Origin: Sesamum alatum
Taxonomy: Eukaryota > Streptophyta > Magnoliopsida > Lamiales > Pedaliaceae
NCBI GenBank assembly: GCA_034509735.1
Contig: JACGWO010000013.1
Span: 17,070,136 to 17,134,135, forward strand
Reading direction: 5' to 3'
Length of the DNA stretch: 64,000 bases
The notes beneath the pieces are model-generated. The model made no database searches, was not told where the DNA came from, and saw nothing but the letters and a program-made list of their open reading frames with translations. The first letter of the stretch is position 1. Each line of letters opens with the position of its first letter. Of this stretch, positions 28,024 through 39,640 are shown piece after piece. The position numbers were made by a program, and so were the translations under genes.

Positions 28024-31000
28024 TCATAACTTGGAGATCATACTCACGAATAAGGGTCCAGGCAGTGTCTTTGTGAAGACATCTGCAAGCTGTTCCTTCG
28101 AAGAAACATGTTGAGGTAGTAGGAATCTAGACTTGTACTTGTCTCTCACCAAATAACAATCAATCTCTAGATGCTTTGTCCTTTCATGAAATATTGGGTT
28201 GGCAATTATGTGCAAGGCTGCCTGGTTATCACATAACAAGGGTATAGGTGTTGGTGTCATCACTTGCAAACTGCAATAGGTTATAGATCCAAACGAGCTC
28301 GCAAGTAGTTGAGCCCAAGCTCCTATACTCCGCCTCTGCTGTAGACCTTGAGACAACGTTTTGCTTCTTGGTTTTCCATGAAATCAAGGCAGATCCCAAG
28401 AAGAGGCAGTACCCTGTTAAGGACCTTCGGGTATCAACACGATGCCCAGTCTGCGTCACAATATGCTACCAGCTTGTTGGAATTGTAGGAAGGAAAGAAC
28501 AGTCCTTTACTACTAGTTCCCTTCAGATATCTCACCAAATGCACTGCTGCATCCCAATACTGCTTGCAGGGGGCTTGCATAAACTGGCTCAATTACTGTG
28601 CACTGTGACAAATATCCGGCCGCGTGAAACCTAGATATAAAATATGGCCTATTAGTCGTCTGTAAGATGCAGGTTGTGGTAAAGCATTACCTGCTTCTGT
28701 TGTAAACTTAATCCCTGCAGGAAGGGGGTGGTTGTTGTCTTGGCATGTGTGATCCCCATATCTTGAATCAGATCTCTTATGTATTTTGACCGAGTCACTA
28801 CTATGCCTTGTTCTCCTCTGGCTATCTCTAGTCCAAGGAAATATTTAGCTGCTCCTAGGTCTTTGATAGAGAATAGGCCATTCAAATAGGATTTCACTTC
28901 CTGAATAGACTGCTCTGTTGCACCTGCAATGAGAATATCATCTACATATACAAGTAATGTTACCAAACCTTTTTCAGTCATTTTTGTAAACAAACAATGG
29001 TCAAAACTTGACTGTCTAAAACCAAACTCTTGAATCTTAGTAGTAAATTCTGCATTCCACTGTCTTGATGCCTGTTTTAAACCATAGATGGATCGATTGA
29101 GCTTGCAGACACTATTTTCTGGAACTTGGTACCCTTCTGGAGCCTCCATGTACAGCTCTTCCTCTAGGTAGCCATGGAGGAATGCATTATTGACATCCAC
29201 ATGATGCAGATACCAATTAGATGCAGCTACTACAGCCAGAAACACTCTCACTGTTACTGCCTTTGCAACTGGAGAAAAACTATCAATGTAATCTACTCCT
29301 TCCACTTGGTTGTACCCCTTTGCTACGAGTCTTGCCTTGTGCTTGTTCACAGTCCCATCTGCGTTGAGTTTCAGTTTGTAACCCAACGGCTCCCTATAGC
29401 CTTCTTTCCTGCTGGGAGATTAGTCACTTCCCAAGTATTGTTCTTTTCCAGTGCATCCAATTCACTCTCCATGGCTGTTTTCCATTGTTCATGCTGGCAG
29501 GCCTGAGTGTAACTTTTAGGTTCCTGCAAGTTAGATAAGGCAGCCAGGAAACAAGAATGTGCTTGTGTGTATGTGGTGACAGATAAGGTATCTTCACTAT
29601 TGAAATCACAGTGATAATCCTGCATCCATGCAGGCTTAGTTACAATTCGTGTTGATCTCCTAAGTTGATCCTCCTGTTGTATGTTAGTGTCAGTCCTCAC
29701 CTCTGTTTCATTAGTGAGGATAGAGTTATCTCCAGAATTCTTAAGGGACTCAGGTTCTTCTTCATTCAAATATGAGACAATAGGACATGTAAGGGGATCT
29801 AGCTGCCTTCCTACATAAGGGAAAACAGATTCGTGAAAAACTACATCTCTAGACACTACTAAAGTTTGAGTTTTTAGATCAAAGATTTTGTACCCCTTTT
29901 GACCTGGGGCATATCCTATAAAGACTCCTTAAGTGCCCTTGGATCAAATTTTCCTTTATTAGGATATGTGTTGGTGGCAAAGCATTAGGGTCCCGAAAAC
30001 TCTCATATGCTCATAATTGAGTTTTCTTTTGTAAAGAACTTCAAAGGGACTTTTCCAATTTAGAACTTTAGTAGGTAGTCTGTTCATTATATAAGTGGCT
30101 GCTAATAAGGCCTCGGACCAAAACATGTTGGGCATATTGGATTTGAACATAAGTGCCCTTGCTATCTCTAAAAGATGCCTATGTTTTCTTTCTACAATGC
30201 CATTCTGCTGAGGAGTATAGACACAGGTTTTCTCATGCATGATTCCTTCCCGTTCCATGAATTTTTGGCATTCGTGATTGACAAATTCTGTGGCATTATC
30301 AGTTCTAAAGGTCTTAATACGTTTGTCAAATTGTGTTAAAATCATTTGATAAAACTTCTTCAGGATTGGCAGAGTTTGAGTCTTACTTCTCATCAAAAAG
30401 GTCCATGTACTTCTACTATAGTCATCTACCAAGGTGAGCATGTATGTGCAATGTGATAAAGAATGTTGATTATAAGGTCCCCATACGTCTAGATGAACAA
30501 GTTCAAAGATATCTGCAGAGGTAGTAGTGCTAACAGGAAATTTCAAACGGTGTTGTTTGGCTAATGGATAAGTTTGACAAGTATCAAAAGTAGTATTATT
30601 GTCTGTAATGAAATGTAAATGCTTCAATACAAGGGGGGAGGTATGTCCCAGCCTCTTATGCTAAAGATTACTATCACAACTAGTGGCAGCAATTCCTAGT
30701 TCATGTGAACACTGAAGGAAATGCTGGATAGTGTGTGCCTTGAAAGAGTCATTATTCAGAATGTACAACTTTCCCATAACCCTCCCTACTGCCACAATTT
30801 TTCCCAAGAGACAGTAAGATGGGAAAAATTTGAACCTTATATCTGTGTTATTGCAGGGTCTTCCTACTGATAACAGATTGAATTTAAGAGCAGGCACATA
30901 TAGAACATCACACAGCTTCAAATCATTTTGCAACAAAATGTTACCAACAGTTTTAACACTTTGTTTAGATCCATCAGCAAGACGAATATGAGAATCAGGC

Positions 31001-32142
31001 TTATTTCTTTTAGTACTGTTGAACAAGGTCATATCATTGCACATATGAGAGGTTGCACCACTGTCTATAATCCAGTATTTATCATGCTCAGTAGCAGAAT
31101 TGGCAAGAAGCTTACCTGCATACTCATTGAATTCATCAAAGTTGTCTGCACATGATTCGAAAACACTTCCCTCCATCATCTTTCTTAGTTCTATTCTGAT
31201 GCACTCTGAGAGGGATTGGGCATCCACAACATTCTGAACAAATTCAACATCTGTCATTTGGCTCCCAGTGGTGCTTAGAGCTCTACTGGTGTTTCCTGAT
31301 CCTTTTTTCCTTTGTTCAACTAGGGCCTTGTACCAGTCGGGAAATCCATGGATCTTGAAACACTGTTCCTTGAGGTGCCCATTCTTTCCACAGTGACTGC
31401 AGTATTGGGCTTTCTTGTCCGATGCTGCCTTCTTCTTCCATTGGTTCTTGATATTATTTTCTTGGAAGCCTCTTGTCTGCATTGCCATAGATTGTGAGGA
31501 ACCCGAGTATGAGGAAGTTAAATCCCGTTGTCTCTCGGTTCACAGAACTATAGCATATGCTTTGGCAACAGGGGGCAATGGCTCCATTATCAAAATTTGA
31601 TTTCTCACTCCATCAAAATAGTCGTCTAAGCCCATCAAAAATTGCATCAGATGATCTTGTTGATGCCAATTGAAGACTTCCTTAGGGATCTCAGAACTGC
31701 TGGAGGGGACAACTCTTAAACAGCCCAATTCATCCCACAACTTCTTGAGTTTGGCAAAATAAGCTGAGACGGGGAGATTACCTTGCGTTGCGGAAGCGAT
31801 TTCTCTCTGCAGTTGATAAATGAGGGCACCATTGCTGACACCATATCTGTCCTCCAGTTCCAGCTAGAGTTCCCTAGTTGTTTCGATGTATAAGAATGAC
31901 TCAACAATATCTTTCGAGATGGAGTTGAGAATCCACGCGACCACCACGCTGTCGGCTCGTTCCCATTGTTCGAAGTTGGGAGCTGACTCCTCTGGCTTTG
32001 GGTTTCTTCCATCGATGAAATCCAATTTCATTTTGGCTTTGAGTGCTATTCTGATTGAGTGACTCCAGGGCAGGAAATTTGTTCCATCGAGGAGATTCGG
32101 CACCAAGATCGTACAAGGTGTGTCTGTCGTTTGAACCTTCAA
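28024..32142 (-). pseudogene. Copia gag-pol polyprotein, broken
   Basis: Order from the right: GAG from 32142, and a CCHC zinc knuckle (CSHCGKNGHLKEQC) at 31401-31360. The aspartic protease motif DSGATSHM lies near 31050. Integrase at about 30627-29959 has its catalytic acids in LDVWGP, TDNATEF and NGIVERKHR. Reverse transcriptase at 29386-28652 has YVDD near 28940. RNase H at 28459-28024 includes [10 protein letters not shown]. In-frame stops interrupt it at 31864, 31540, 30661 and 29959. The frame changes near 29380 and again near 28330, so it cannot make a full polyprotein. Mobility would need enzymes from another copy. Confidence 0.92.
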
Positions 32143-32289
32143 GATGTTTGGATCTATTTCGACATTCTTCCTTTATTTTCTTGCTTGGTTGGGCTCGCCA
32201 TGGCGAGGATCTTGATTTCTATCTTGTTGTATGTGGGCGGAGAAGAAAAAAGAGGAACCCAGAAACCATTAACAATGGCTCTAGTACCA

Positions 32290-32624
32290 TGTAAGCAAAG
32301 AACAATTACAGAGAGAAAGAATTAGCCATGGAAGAAGGTAAAGAAATCCCTTTCTGTAAAGCAGTTGTATTCTTGGAAATACCACTCAAATTACAAAGTG
32401 AGTTAAAACCCTATATTTTATAGAGCTAAAAAACACTTCTTAACAAACTAATCAACTGGTCAGCTAACTAATTAACTGCCATAAGCTAATTAACCGACTA
32501 GACGTCGTTCACTAACTAAGTCGTCAAAGCGACTTTATTTCCTACCCTGCTGCCAAATAAAACGCGTTTCAATAATAACAAAGCTTTATACAAACCATCT
32601 AAAAACGGTGAAATAAAGCTAACA
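32290..32624 (-). repeat. 5' LTR of the copia element
   Basis: 335 bp, the promoter-bearing LTR in the element's own orientation, followed inward by the primer-binding site at 32289-32277. Confidence 0.95.
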
Positions 32625-32836
32625 ATACTGCCGCAACATTCCGCCGATTTCATGTGGATGGTGTTCTGATTCCTACAAGATCTGATCGTACTGTAGAATA
32701 CTAGTGTATCATGTTACAATATTTAATATAATTATAGCAGCTTTAAGACCAATTTTGGATCGAGCGACTATTTCCGCAACAATCGAAAAGATGCGAGGGA
32801 TGTCTGTGATAGGTCTGAGGTGTTGTCAAAACTTGC

Positions 32837-33212
32837 TGATGTGGAGAAAAACCATATTTGCAAAAAGACCCTCAAACTTATTACTAATTGCACCAAGGCC
32901 CTCATGGGAAGTTGGGGGAAGTTAAAAGAGAAGTTGTGGGGAGTTGAAGAGAAGGGGAGTTGAAAAGAAAGTGGGCTAGCGAAATGACGAAAATGCCCTC
33001 AGCAGATCAATTTTAGGCCGTAGGATCGAAGGGCAACGTTGTAATTTCACCCCCTAAAGTTTACTATAAATAGGGGTAAATTCATTGTTAACTTACCTTT
33101 TTAATGAATAAGAATAGCAACTTTTACATTTTTCATTACGTTTCTTTAGCTTCTTGAATTGATTTGGTGCACACGTGCGTAGGCTACGTACTTTCCGAAT
33201 TATACACCTTCA
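32837..33212 (+). repeat. 5' LTR of the gypsy element
   Basis: 376 bp. A TATA-like 'ctataaatagggg' lies near 33063-33075 and a possible polyadenylation region 'aatgaataagaatagc' near 33103. Confidence 0.95.
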
Positions 33213-33251
33213 GCTTGGCGCCGTCTGTGGGAAAGAGTCTAGGCATCGAAG

Positions 33252-34800
33252 ATGAACACCAGATCAAGGGCAAGAAGCGTGAACGTGGGGCAAGAGGACC
33301 CTGGGAGAAGAGAGGAGGAGGAGCAGGGTCACGCCCTAGCGAATCCACCAGCACCTGTTCAGAGGGTGGAGAACCAAGAGGAAGAGCAAGGCCGCGCCCT
33401 GGAGAATCCTCCAGCGCGGAGCCGAGAGGAAGAAGGGCGCGAGGAGGTTGAGGCCCCACCACCTCCACCAGTTGATAGAAGAGGCGTCTGCTCAGGCTGC
33501 CGCGAGGGTCGTAGCTCAATACATTGCTGGTCAGGCAGCACCCCGCGACCCCTTACCATCCTGGGAGGGGGCAGGACGCACCTGCAAGGGGGAAGAGGCC
33601 CGACGAGGAAGCCTTTGAAGGCGTGGGTTATGAGGAGGAGGTCAATAGCAGGGCCACGCAGCCCGAGGATGATTTTTATCCTTCACCCCCTCGTAGAGAG
33701 GGAGGTGAAGAGGATTATTTCCTTCATCCATCACATGGGGGGCATGAAGACAATTATATTCCCCCCCAAGGGGGGAGGCAGCCAGCATAAGGAGGAGGAT
33801 ACTATGAGAGAGGAGCCCCTCCCCTGCACACCTTCCCTAACTCGCTAGGGCCTTCAGGATATCCGGCGCGACCTTTGGCAGTGGCACCTCCCCGTCGGAG
33901 CCCATTCGCCCCCCATATATTGGCAGAAACTATTCACCCAGGAATTAAGATTCCAAGTCTGAACGAGTATAGCGGAGTGGGGGATCCTCAAGATCACTTC
34001 GACCTTTATGGCCAGAGCCGACCTGCTGGACATCAACAATGCGGCATATTGCAAATTATTTCGCACTACCCTTTCGGGGAAAGCCATGGCATGGTTCAAT
34101 CAGCTGCCGCCTGGGACTATCGAGTCATTTGAGCAACTTTCCCAGCGCTTCCTGCACCACTTCTCGATTAACAGGCGGTACCCTAAGACCGCTTCATACT
34201 TGTTTACAATAATCCAGCGGAAAAATGAAAGTTTGAGAGAATATGTGCAGCGCTTCTCGGAAGCGGTATTAGAGGTCCCGCACGTGAATCCTAAGTTTTT
34301 GGCTAGCATTATGCAGCAAAATTTGAGAAGAGGATGATTTAAGGAGTCGATAGCAGGGAAGCCCCCTTCGACCCAGGAAGAGTTGTTGCTTCGAGCAGAG
34401 AAATATATCCGGATAGAAGAAAAAGTGGGATTGCGACCGGCGAATCCCCTCAAACGGAAAGCTGATGAAGAAGAAAGGAGATTTCCTCCCAGGTCAGAAG
34501 GAATCAGGTGGGAAAGGAAGCCACCAATACTGGGGGAGTTAGTGAGGTACACCCCGTTGAATGCACCGCGAGTTCAAGTTCTCGCCGTGGCTGAACAGCA
34601 AGGGCTTGTGAGATGACCCTATCCGATGAAAGATAATCCCCATAGGATGAAGTCTGACGAGTATTGTCACTTTCATAAAGATCGAGGCCACAACATGGAG
34701 GAATGTCGCCATCTGAAAATGGAAATTGAGAAAACTTATCAGGAGAGGCTACCTGAAGGAATTCGTGGCAAAGATGAAGCAAGGACCTCGAGAGGTCACT
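33252..34800 (+). pseudogene. Gypsy gag, broken
   Basis: The capsid-type protein of the Tat element. An Arg/Glu/Pro-rich N-terminal part starts at the ATG at 33252. The retrotransposon gag domain lies at about 34008-34337 (AMAWFNQLPPGTIESFEQL, INRRYPKTASYL, LREYVQRFSEAVLEV). A zinc-knuckle-like CHFHKDRGHNMEEC follows at about 34664-34705. The frame changes near 33490, 33995 and 34731. In-frame stops lie at 33788, 34335 and 34614. The stop at 34335 is the kind of change produced when a CGA codon becomes TGA. Confidence 0.85.
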
Positions 34801-35039
34801 TGTGAAATTAAGCGACCGACGCCCCGCCTTGAGATAAGAGATAAGGAGGAGGTAGACTGTGAGAGAAAAGATAACCTTCCGACAGCTGGTGTCATTGGGG
34901 TCATTTCGGGAGGCCCGGTTGGAGGGGACTCAGGGCGAGCTAGGAAGGCGGCCGCCAGAGCAGCAGGAAATGTTCCTAACCAGGTTGCTTGTAGCGAGCT
35001 CAAGGGAGTACCTTGAGCACATCTCACGGGGGAGATAAC

Positions 35040-35525
35040 ATTTAATGATCAGGACTTGGAGGGGAATCTTCCTTCCTGCAATGAGGCAATTGTTGTGGCA
35101 GCCTCAGTATCAAACTTCTGGGTGAGGAAAATTTTGATTGACAGCGGGAGTTCAGCGGACATCCTGTTTTACAAGGCTTTTTCTCAAATGAGGATCGACA
35201 ACATACAGCTTACGCCCGTCAATACCCCCTTAACCAGCTTTAGCGGAGATGTGGTTGTGCCATTGGGGGAAGCCACGTTGCCAATCAATTGTGAAAGAAG
35301 AAAACGGCTTTTGTGTGGTCTCATTTCGAAACTTTTCTATCAAGGCCACTACTATCGATTGGGACGTATCCCAGGCGTGTGACCAAGTTCGTAAATTTTT
35401 TTATGGTGGATGCACCTTCGGCTTACAATGCTATCTTGGGGAGACCAAGCTTGAACCTCTTCCAAGCTGTGATATCCACTTACCACATGAAAGTGAAGTT
35501 CCCCACATCTGAAGGAGTATGAGAG
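35040..35525 (+). pseudogene. Gypsy aspartic protease region, broken
   Basis: Contains the retroviral-type aspartic protease signature ILIDSGSSADILF at about 35134-35172, whose Asp is the expected catalytic residue. The second half (DAPSAYNAILGRPSLN, about 35412-35460) is in a different frame, so at least one frameshift lies between 35285 and 35400. This region matures the polyprotein in intact relatives. Confidence 0.85.
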
Positions 35526-38500
35526 ATGGTGGGAGACAGGAAGCAAGCCAGAGAATGTTATGCCAGCACGATGAAGACGTCAGTAGAGGACCGTGAGAGG
35601 AAAGGCGAAGGCAACGATAGTTTAATGCCTGAGAAGGAAACTCTTGGGAGAGAGCTAGGTAAAAGGAGCTCCATGGAGGAGCAAAGGGAAGAAACCAGGA
35701 AAGAAGTCAAAAAGAAGAAGGTGGAAGAGGAAAGAATAGAGGCTTTTGAAGAGATCAAAATGGTCGAGCTCCTAGGTGATCCTAAGGTGTTGAAAGTCGG
35801 GTCGCTGCTAAGTGAGCAGATGGAGCATGTCATTGTTGATTTCTTGCAAAGATCAGTGGACGCTTTTGCATGGGAGCTATCAGATATGAAAGGGATAGAC
35901 CCCGAAGTTATGGTCCACAGGCTCAACGTGGATCCAAAGGCAAAGCCTGTGAAGCAGAAAAGGACGGCATTTGGGGTAGAGAGGAACAAGATCATAGGCG
36001 AGGAGGTTGAGAAACTGCTTCAAGTAGATTATATTTGACCGGTGTACTACCCAGAATGGTTAGCCAATGTGGTCCTTGTCCCAAAGAGCAATGGAAAGTG
36101 GAGGATGTGCATAGACTTCACTGATTTGAATCGAGCTTGCCCCAAAGAATCATACCCCTTGCCCAGGATTGACGCGCTTATTGATTCAACTTCAGGATGC
36201 GAGTTGATGAGTTTCCTGGATGCGTTTCAAGGTTACAATCAGATTCGACTAGCGCGCGAGGACCAAGAAAAGACAAGTTTTGTGACGGAGCAAGGCACGT
36301 ACTGCTATAGAGTGATGCCCTTCGGGTTGAAAAATACGGGAGCCACATATCAAAGGTTAGTAAATGGCATGTTCAGAGAGCAAATAGGGCGGAACATGGA
36401 GGTGTATATAGACGACATGCTGGTCAAAAGCCGTAGGAAAGAGGATCACGTGACGGATCTTGAGGAATGCTTCCGCATATTGGGGAGATATGGGATGAAG
36501 CTAAACCCCACAAAGTGCACTTTCGGAGTTCAGGGAGGAAAGTTCCTCGGATTCATAGTTTCTCAGAGGGGATAGAGGCGAATCCACAAAAAATTGAGGC
36601 CATTATGACGATGCAACCTCTCCAGACGATAAAAGAAGTTCAAAAACTGACGGGACGGATGGCGGCGCTTAATCGTTTCATTTAGAAATCCTCGAAACGA
36701 GGACTCCCCTTCTTCAAGGTGTTAAGGAAGACGGATGGCTTCACTTGGACAGAGCAGTGTCAAGTTGCCTTCGAGGAGTTAAAGAAGTATCTTACTTCGC
36801 CGCCGCCCCTGCTGACAAAGCCCGAGCCCGGGGAGACCTTGTTTGTATATCTATCCGTCTCGAAAGGTGCGGTAAGTTCGGTCCTCGTAAGAGAGGAAGG
36901 GCGCGAACATCGACCCACATACTATGCCAGCAAGGCACTACAAGGGCCAGAACAGAGATACGCCCAGATTGAGAAGGTGGCTTTGGCCCTGGTAACCGCG
37001 ACGAGGAAGCTACGTCCTTATTTTCAATCACACCCTGTAGTGGTACTGACAAATCAACCCTTGAAGAGGGTATTGGCAGATCCCAATACATCCGGGAGAA
37101 TGGTCAAATGGTCGGTGGATTTGAGTGAGCATGGAATCGTATATCAGCCTAGACCTGCGATCAAGGCACAAGCATTGGCAGACTTCATCTCCGAATTGAC
37201 AGAGGAAAAGGGCATGCAAGAGAAGAGGTGTTGGAAGATGTTTGTGGACGGCTCTTCCACATCCCAAGGAGGCGGAGCAAGAATATTACTCGAGAGCCCG
37301 TATCAGGACACGATGCGTTATGCCATCCGACTTGGTTTCGTCGCCTCGAATAATGAAGCAGAGTATGAAGCCCTCATCGCAGGGGGAAAGTTGGCCTTTG
37401 CAGTCAGGGCGAAGCACGTGAAAGTATACAGTGATTTCCAACTGGTGGTCAAACAGGTAAATGGAGAGTTTGAGGCCAAGGAAGAGCAGATGGCCAAATA
37501 CTTGGCAAAAATGCAGGAAATAAGGAAGAAGTTTGACACATTCACCTTGGAACAAATTCCAAGGACTGAGAATGAAGAAGCGGACCACTTGGCTAAGCTA
37601 GCCAGTTCATTGGCTCCCTTGAAGAGCAGGAAGATAACGTTGTTGAACCAAGAGTACCCGGATATGAGCGAAGAGGAGAATGAAGTCCTGATGACAAAAG
37701 GAGCTCCATCGAGGTGGATGGAGGAGATAGAGGCATATCTAAAATTTGGGGAACTGCCCCAGGATCCCAAGCAAGCCAGGACACTTCGCACGAGAGCAGC
37801 CAGATTTACCCTGATTGGCGGGGAGTTGTATAAAAGAGGATTCTCGCAGCCATACCTCAAGTGCATAAATGAGGACAAGACAGAGTATGTTCTGAGGGAG
37901 ATTCACGAAGGAAGTTGTGGCAACCACTCTGGCGGAAGAGCCCTGGCACAGAAGTCCTTGAGGCAAGGGTATTTTTGGCCAACCATGCAGACAGACGCCA
38001 GGGATTTAATGAGAAAATGCCGAAAGTGTCAAGAACATGCTAATGTCGCTCACGTGCCAGCAGCGGATATACAGCCCCTGCCGAGTCCTTGCCCTTTCGA
38101 CCAGTGGGGGATGGACATAGTAGGGAAATTCCCCCGAGCAACAGGCCAGCGGGAGTACTTGCTAGTGGCAGTAGATTATTTTTCGAAGTGGGTGGAAGCA
38201 GAGGCATTAAGCAGGATAACGGAGAAGGAAGTTATCAAATTCGTCTGGAAAAATATCATATGTCGCTTCGGCATCCCCAGAGCCTTCGTGATGGACAATG
38301 GCACGCAGTTCCAGGGATCTAAATTTCGCCAATGATGCTAGGAGCTGAAGATAAAGCAATATTACACCTTGGTAGCAACACCACAATCTAATGGTCAGGC
38401 AGAAGTGACCAACCGAATAATCCTCCAGAATTTGAAGACAAGACTAGAAGATGCTAAAGGCAATTAGGTAGAGGAGCTTCCAGGAGTTCTATGGGCATAC

Positions 38501-38941
38501 CGAACCACCCCACGCCGGAGCACAGGGGAAACTCCCTTCAATCTAGTCTATGGGTCGGAAGCCATTATCCCGGTGGAGATTGAAAAAGAGATACTCAAAG
38601 TGAAGTACTACGAGCCGACTAGCAACGAAAGCGAAAGGAGAGTCGACCTGGATTTTCTGGAAGAGCTAAGGAGCAGCGCGAATGTCAGAACTGAAGCATA
38701 CAAAACGTTGATGGCAAGAGCCTACAACGATAAAGTTAGACATCGAGACTTCCAAGTGGGCGACCTCATTTTGCGGAGGGCTGACGCCACAGGGAACATT
38801 GGAAAGCTGGATGCCAAATGGATCGGGCCATATCAAGTGATTGAGATTCTGGGGAAAGGAATGTACCGCCTGCAAAAATTGGATGGAAAAGAAGTACCAC
38901 GTACTTGGAATGTGGTCAACCTGAAGAAGTATTTTGTATAA
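35526..38941 (+). pseudogene. Gypsy pol: RT, two RNase H domains, integrase
   Basis: A Lys/Glu-rich spacer (35526-35780) leads to reverse transcriptase, about 35900-36690, with MCIDFTDLNRACPKESYPLP and YIDDMLVKS near 36400. An RNase H-like domain follows (36830-37130), then a second one of archaeal type at about 37220-37610. That second domain keeps its acidic residues in FVDGSS, NNEAEYEAL, VYSDFQLVV and ENEEADHLAKLA. Integrase begins with an HHCC zinc finger (about 37900-38040, CRKCQEHA) and keeps acids in DQWGMDIVG and FVMDNGTQF. Its C-terminal domain runs to the stop at 38939-38941. Breaks are the stop at 36036, a 1-base frameshift near 36570, and stops at 36683, 38333, 38339 and 38465. 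Confidence 0.92.
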
Positions 38942-39074
38942 ATTTTTTTCCGCATTTTAAGTTGTATGATGTTTTATAATTTGTGACTTTCTTATACCTC
39001 CAATAGTGGTAATAAAATTTTCTTTTGATGAGTTCTTGTCGCCTATATGTTTTATTTTTAAAAAAAGAAAATAA

Positions 39075-39472
39075 AGAGATGGACTGCCTCTCATAGGGGG
39101 ATTGCCCCGAGTTTATAAAGAGAGGGACTGCCTCTCACAGGGGGATTGCCCCGAGATAATAAAGAGAGGGACTGCCTCTCACAGGGGGATTGCCCCGAGA
39201 TAATAAAGAGAGGGGACTGCCTCTCACAGGGGAATGCCCCGAGATAATAAAGAGAGGGACTGCCTCTCATAGGGGGACTGTCCCGAGATAATAAAGAGAG
39301 GGACTGCCTCTCATAGGGGGACTGCCCCTAAGCATAATTCAAAGAGAGGGACTACCTCTCATAGGGGGATTGCCCCGAGATAATAAAGAGAGGGACTACC
39401 TCTCACAGGGGGATTGCCCCTAACATCGAAAATATTGTCTAAAAGAGAGGGACTGCCTCTTAGAGACACTGA
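39075..39472 (+). repeat. 44-bp tandem repeat array, about nine units
   Basis: Units follow the pattern AGAGAGGGACTGCCTCTC, a 3-5 base link, GGGGGATTGCCCC, then GAGATAATAA. Most are 44 bp, two are longer through variant linkers, and the last is partial. Each unit contains two small inverted repeats, GAGAGG/CCTCTC and GGGG/CCCC. The array lies inside the gypsy element between integrase and the antisense ORF. Tandem arrays in this position are known for Tat-type elements. It is not a CRISPR array: there are no unique spacers and the host is a plant. Confidence 0.95.
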
Positions 39473-39640
39473 AGTACGATAAAATATAAAGCATAAAATT
39501 TTTATTGAAGGTCCAATATTGGGAAGAAAACAATAAACTAAGATTTATAAAAAATAAGTACTAATAACGTTGAATAATCCTTAAACATATCCTGAAACTA
39601 CGGAAAAGAAATTCAAATAAAAAAATCCTAAAGACTAACT
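39473..39640. other. Short AT-rich spacer of the gypsy element
   Basis: Non-coding stretch between the tandem repeats and the 3' end of the antisense ORF. Confidence 0.4.

Larger units (their letters stand above)
27651..32624 (-). mobile_element. Ty1/copia LTR retrotransposon, 4974 bp
   Basis: A complete but degenerate element on the minus strand. Its LTRs (27651-27985 and 32290-32624, 335 bp each) begin TGT and end ACA on the plus strand and differ at about seven positions by eye. It is flanked by the 5-bp duplication ATACT (27646-27650 and 32625-32629). The primer-binding site TGGTACTAGAGCC lies directly inside the right LTR (32289 down to 32277) and is close to the usual initiator-Met site. 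The polypurine tract GAGGAGGGGG is next to the left LTR (27995 down to 27986). The domain order GAG-PR-INT-RT-RNH is the copia order. It lies 346 bp after the FBL15 stop codon. Confidence 0.95.

Noticed and set aside
32704..32925. Frame running from the short intergenic remnant into the gypsy LTR
   Set aside because: It crosses the target duplication and LTR border, so it cannot be an ancestral gene.
33184..33559. Two GC-rich antisense frames over the gypsy gag start
   Set aside because: They are shadows of the Arg/Glu/Pro-rich gag N-terminus on the opposite strand.
39075..39472. Regular 44-bp repeats considered as a CRISPR-like array
   Set aside because: Units are contiguous without unique spacers, lie inside a plant retrotransposon, and no cas gene is present.
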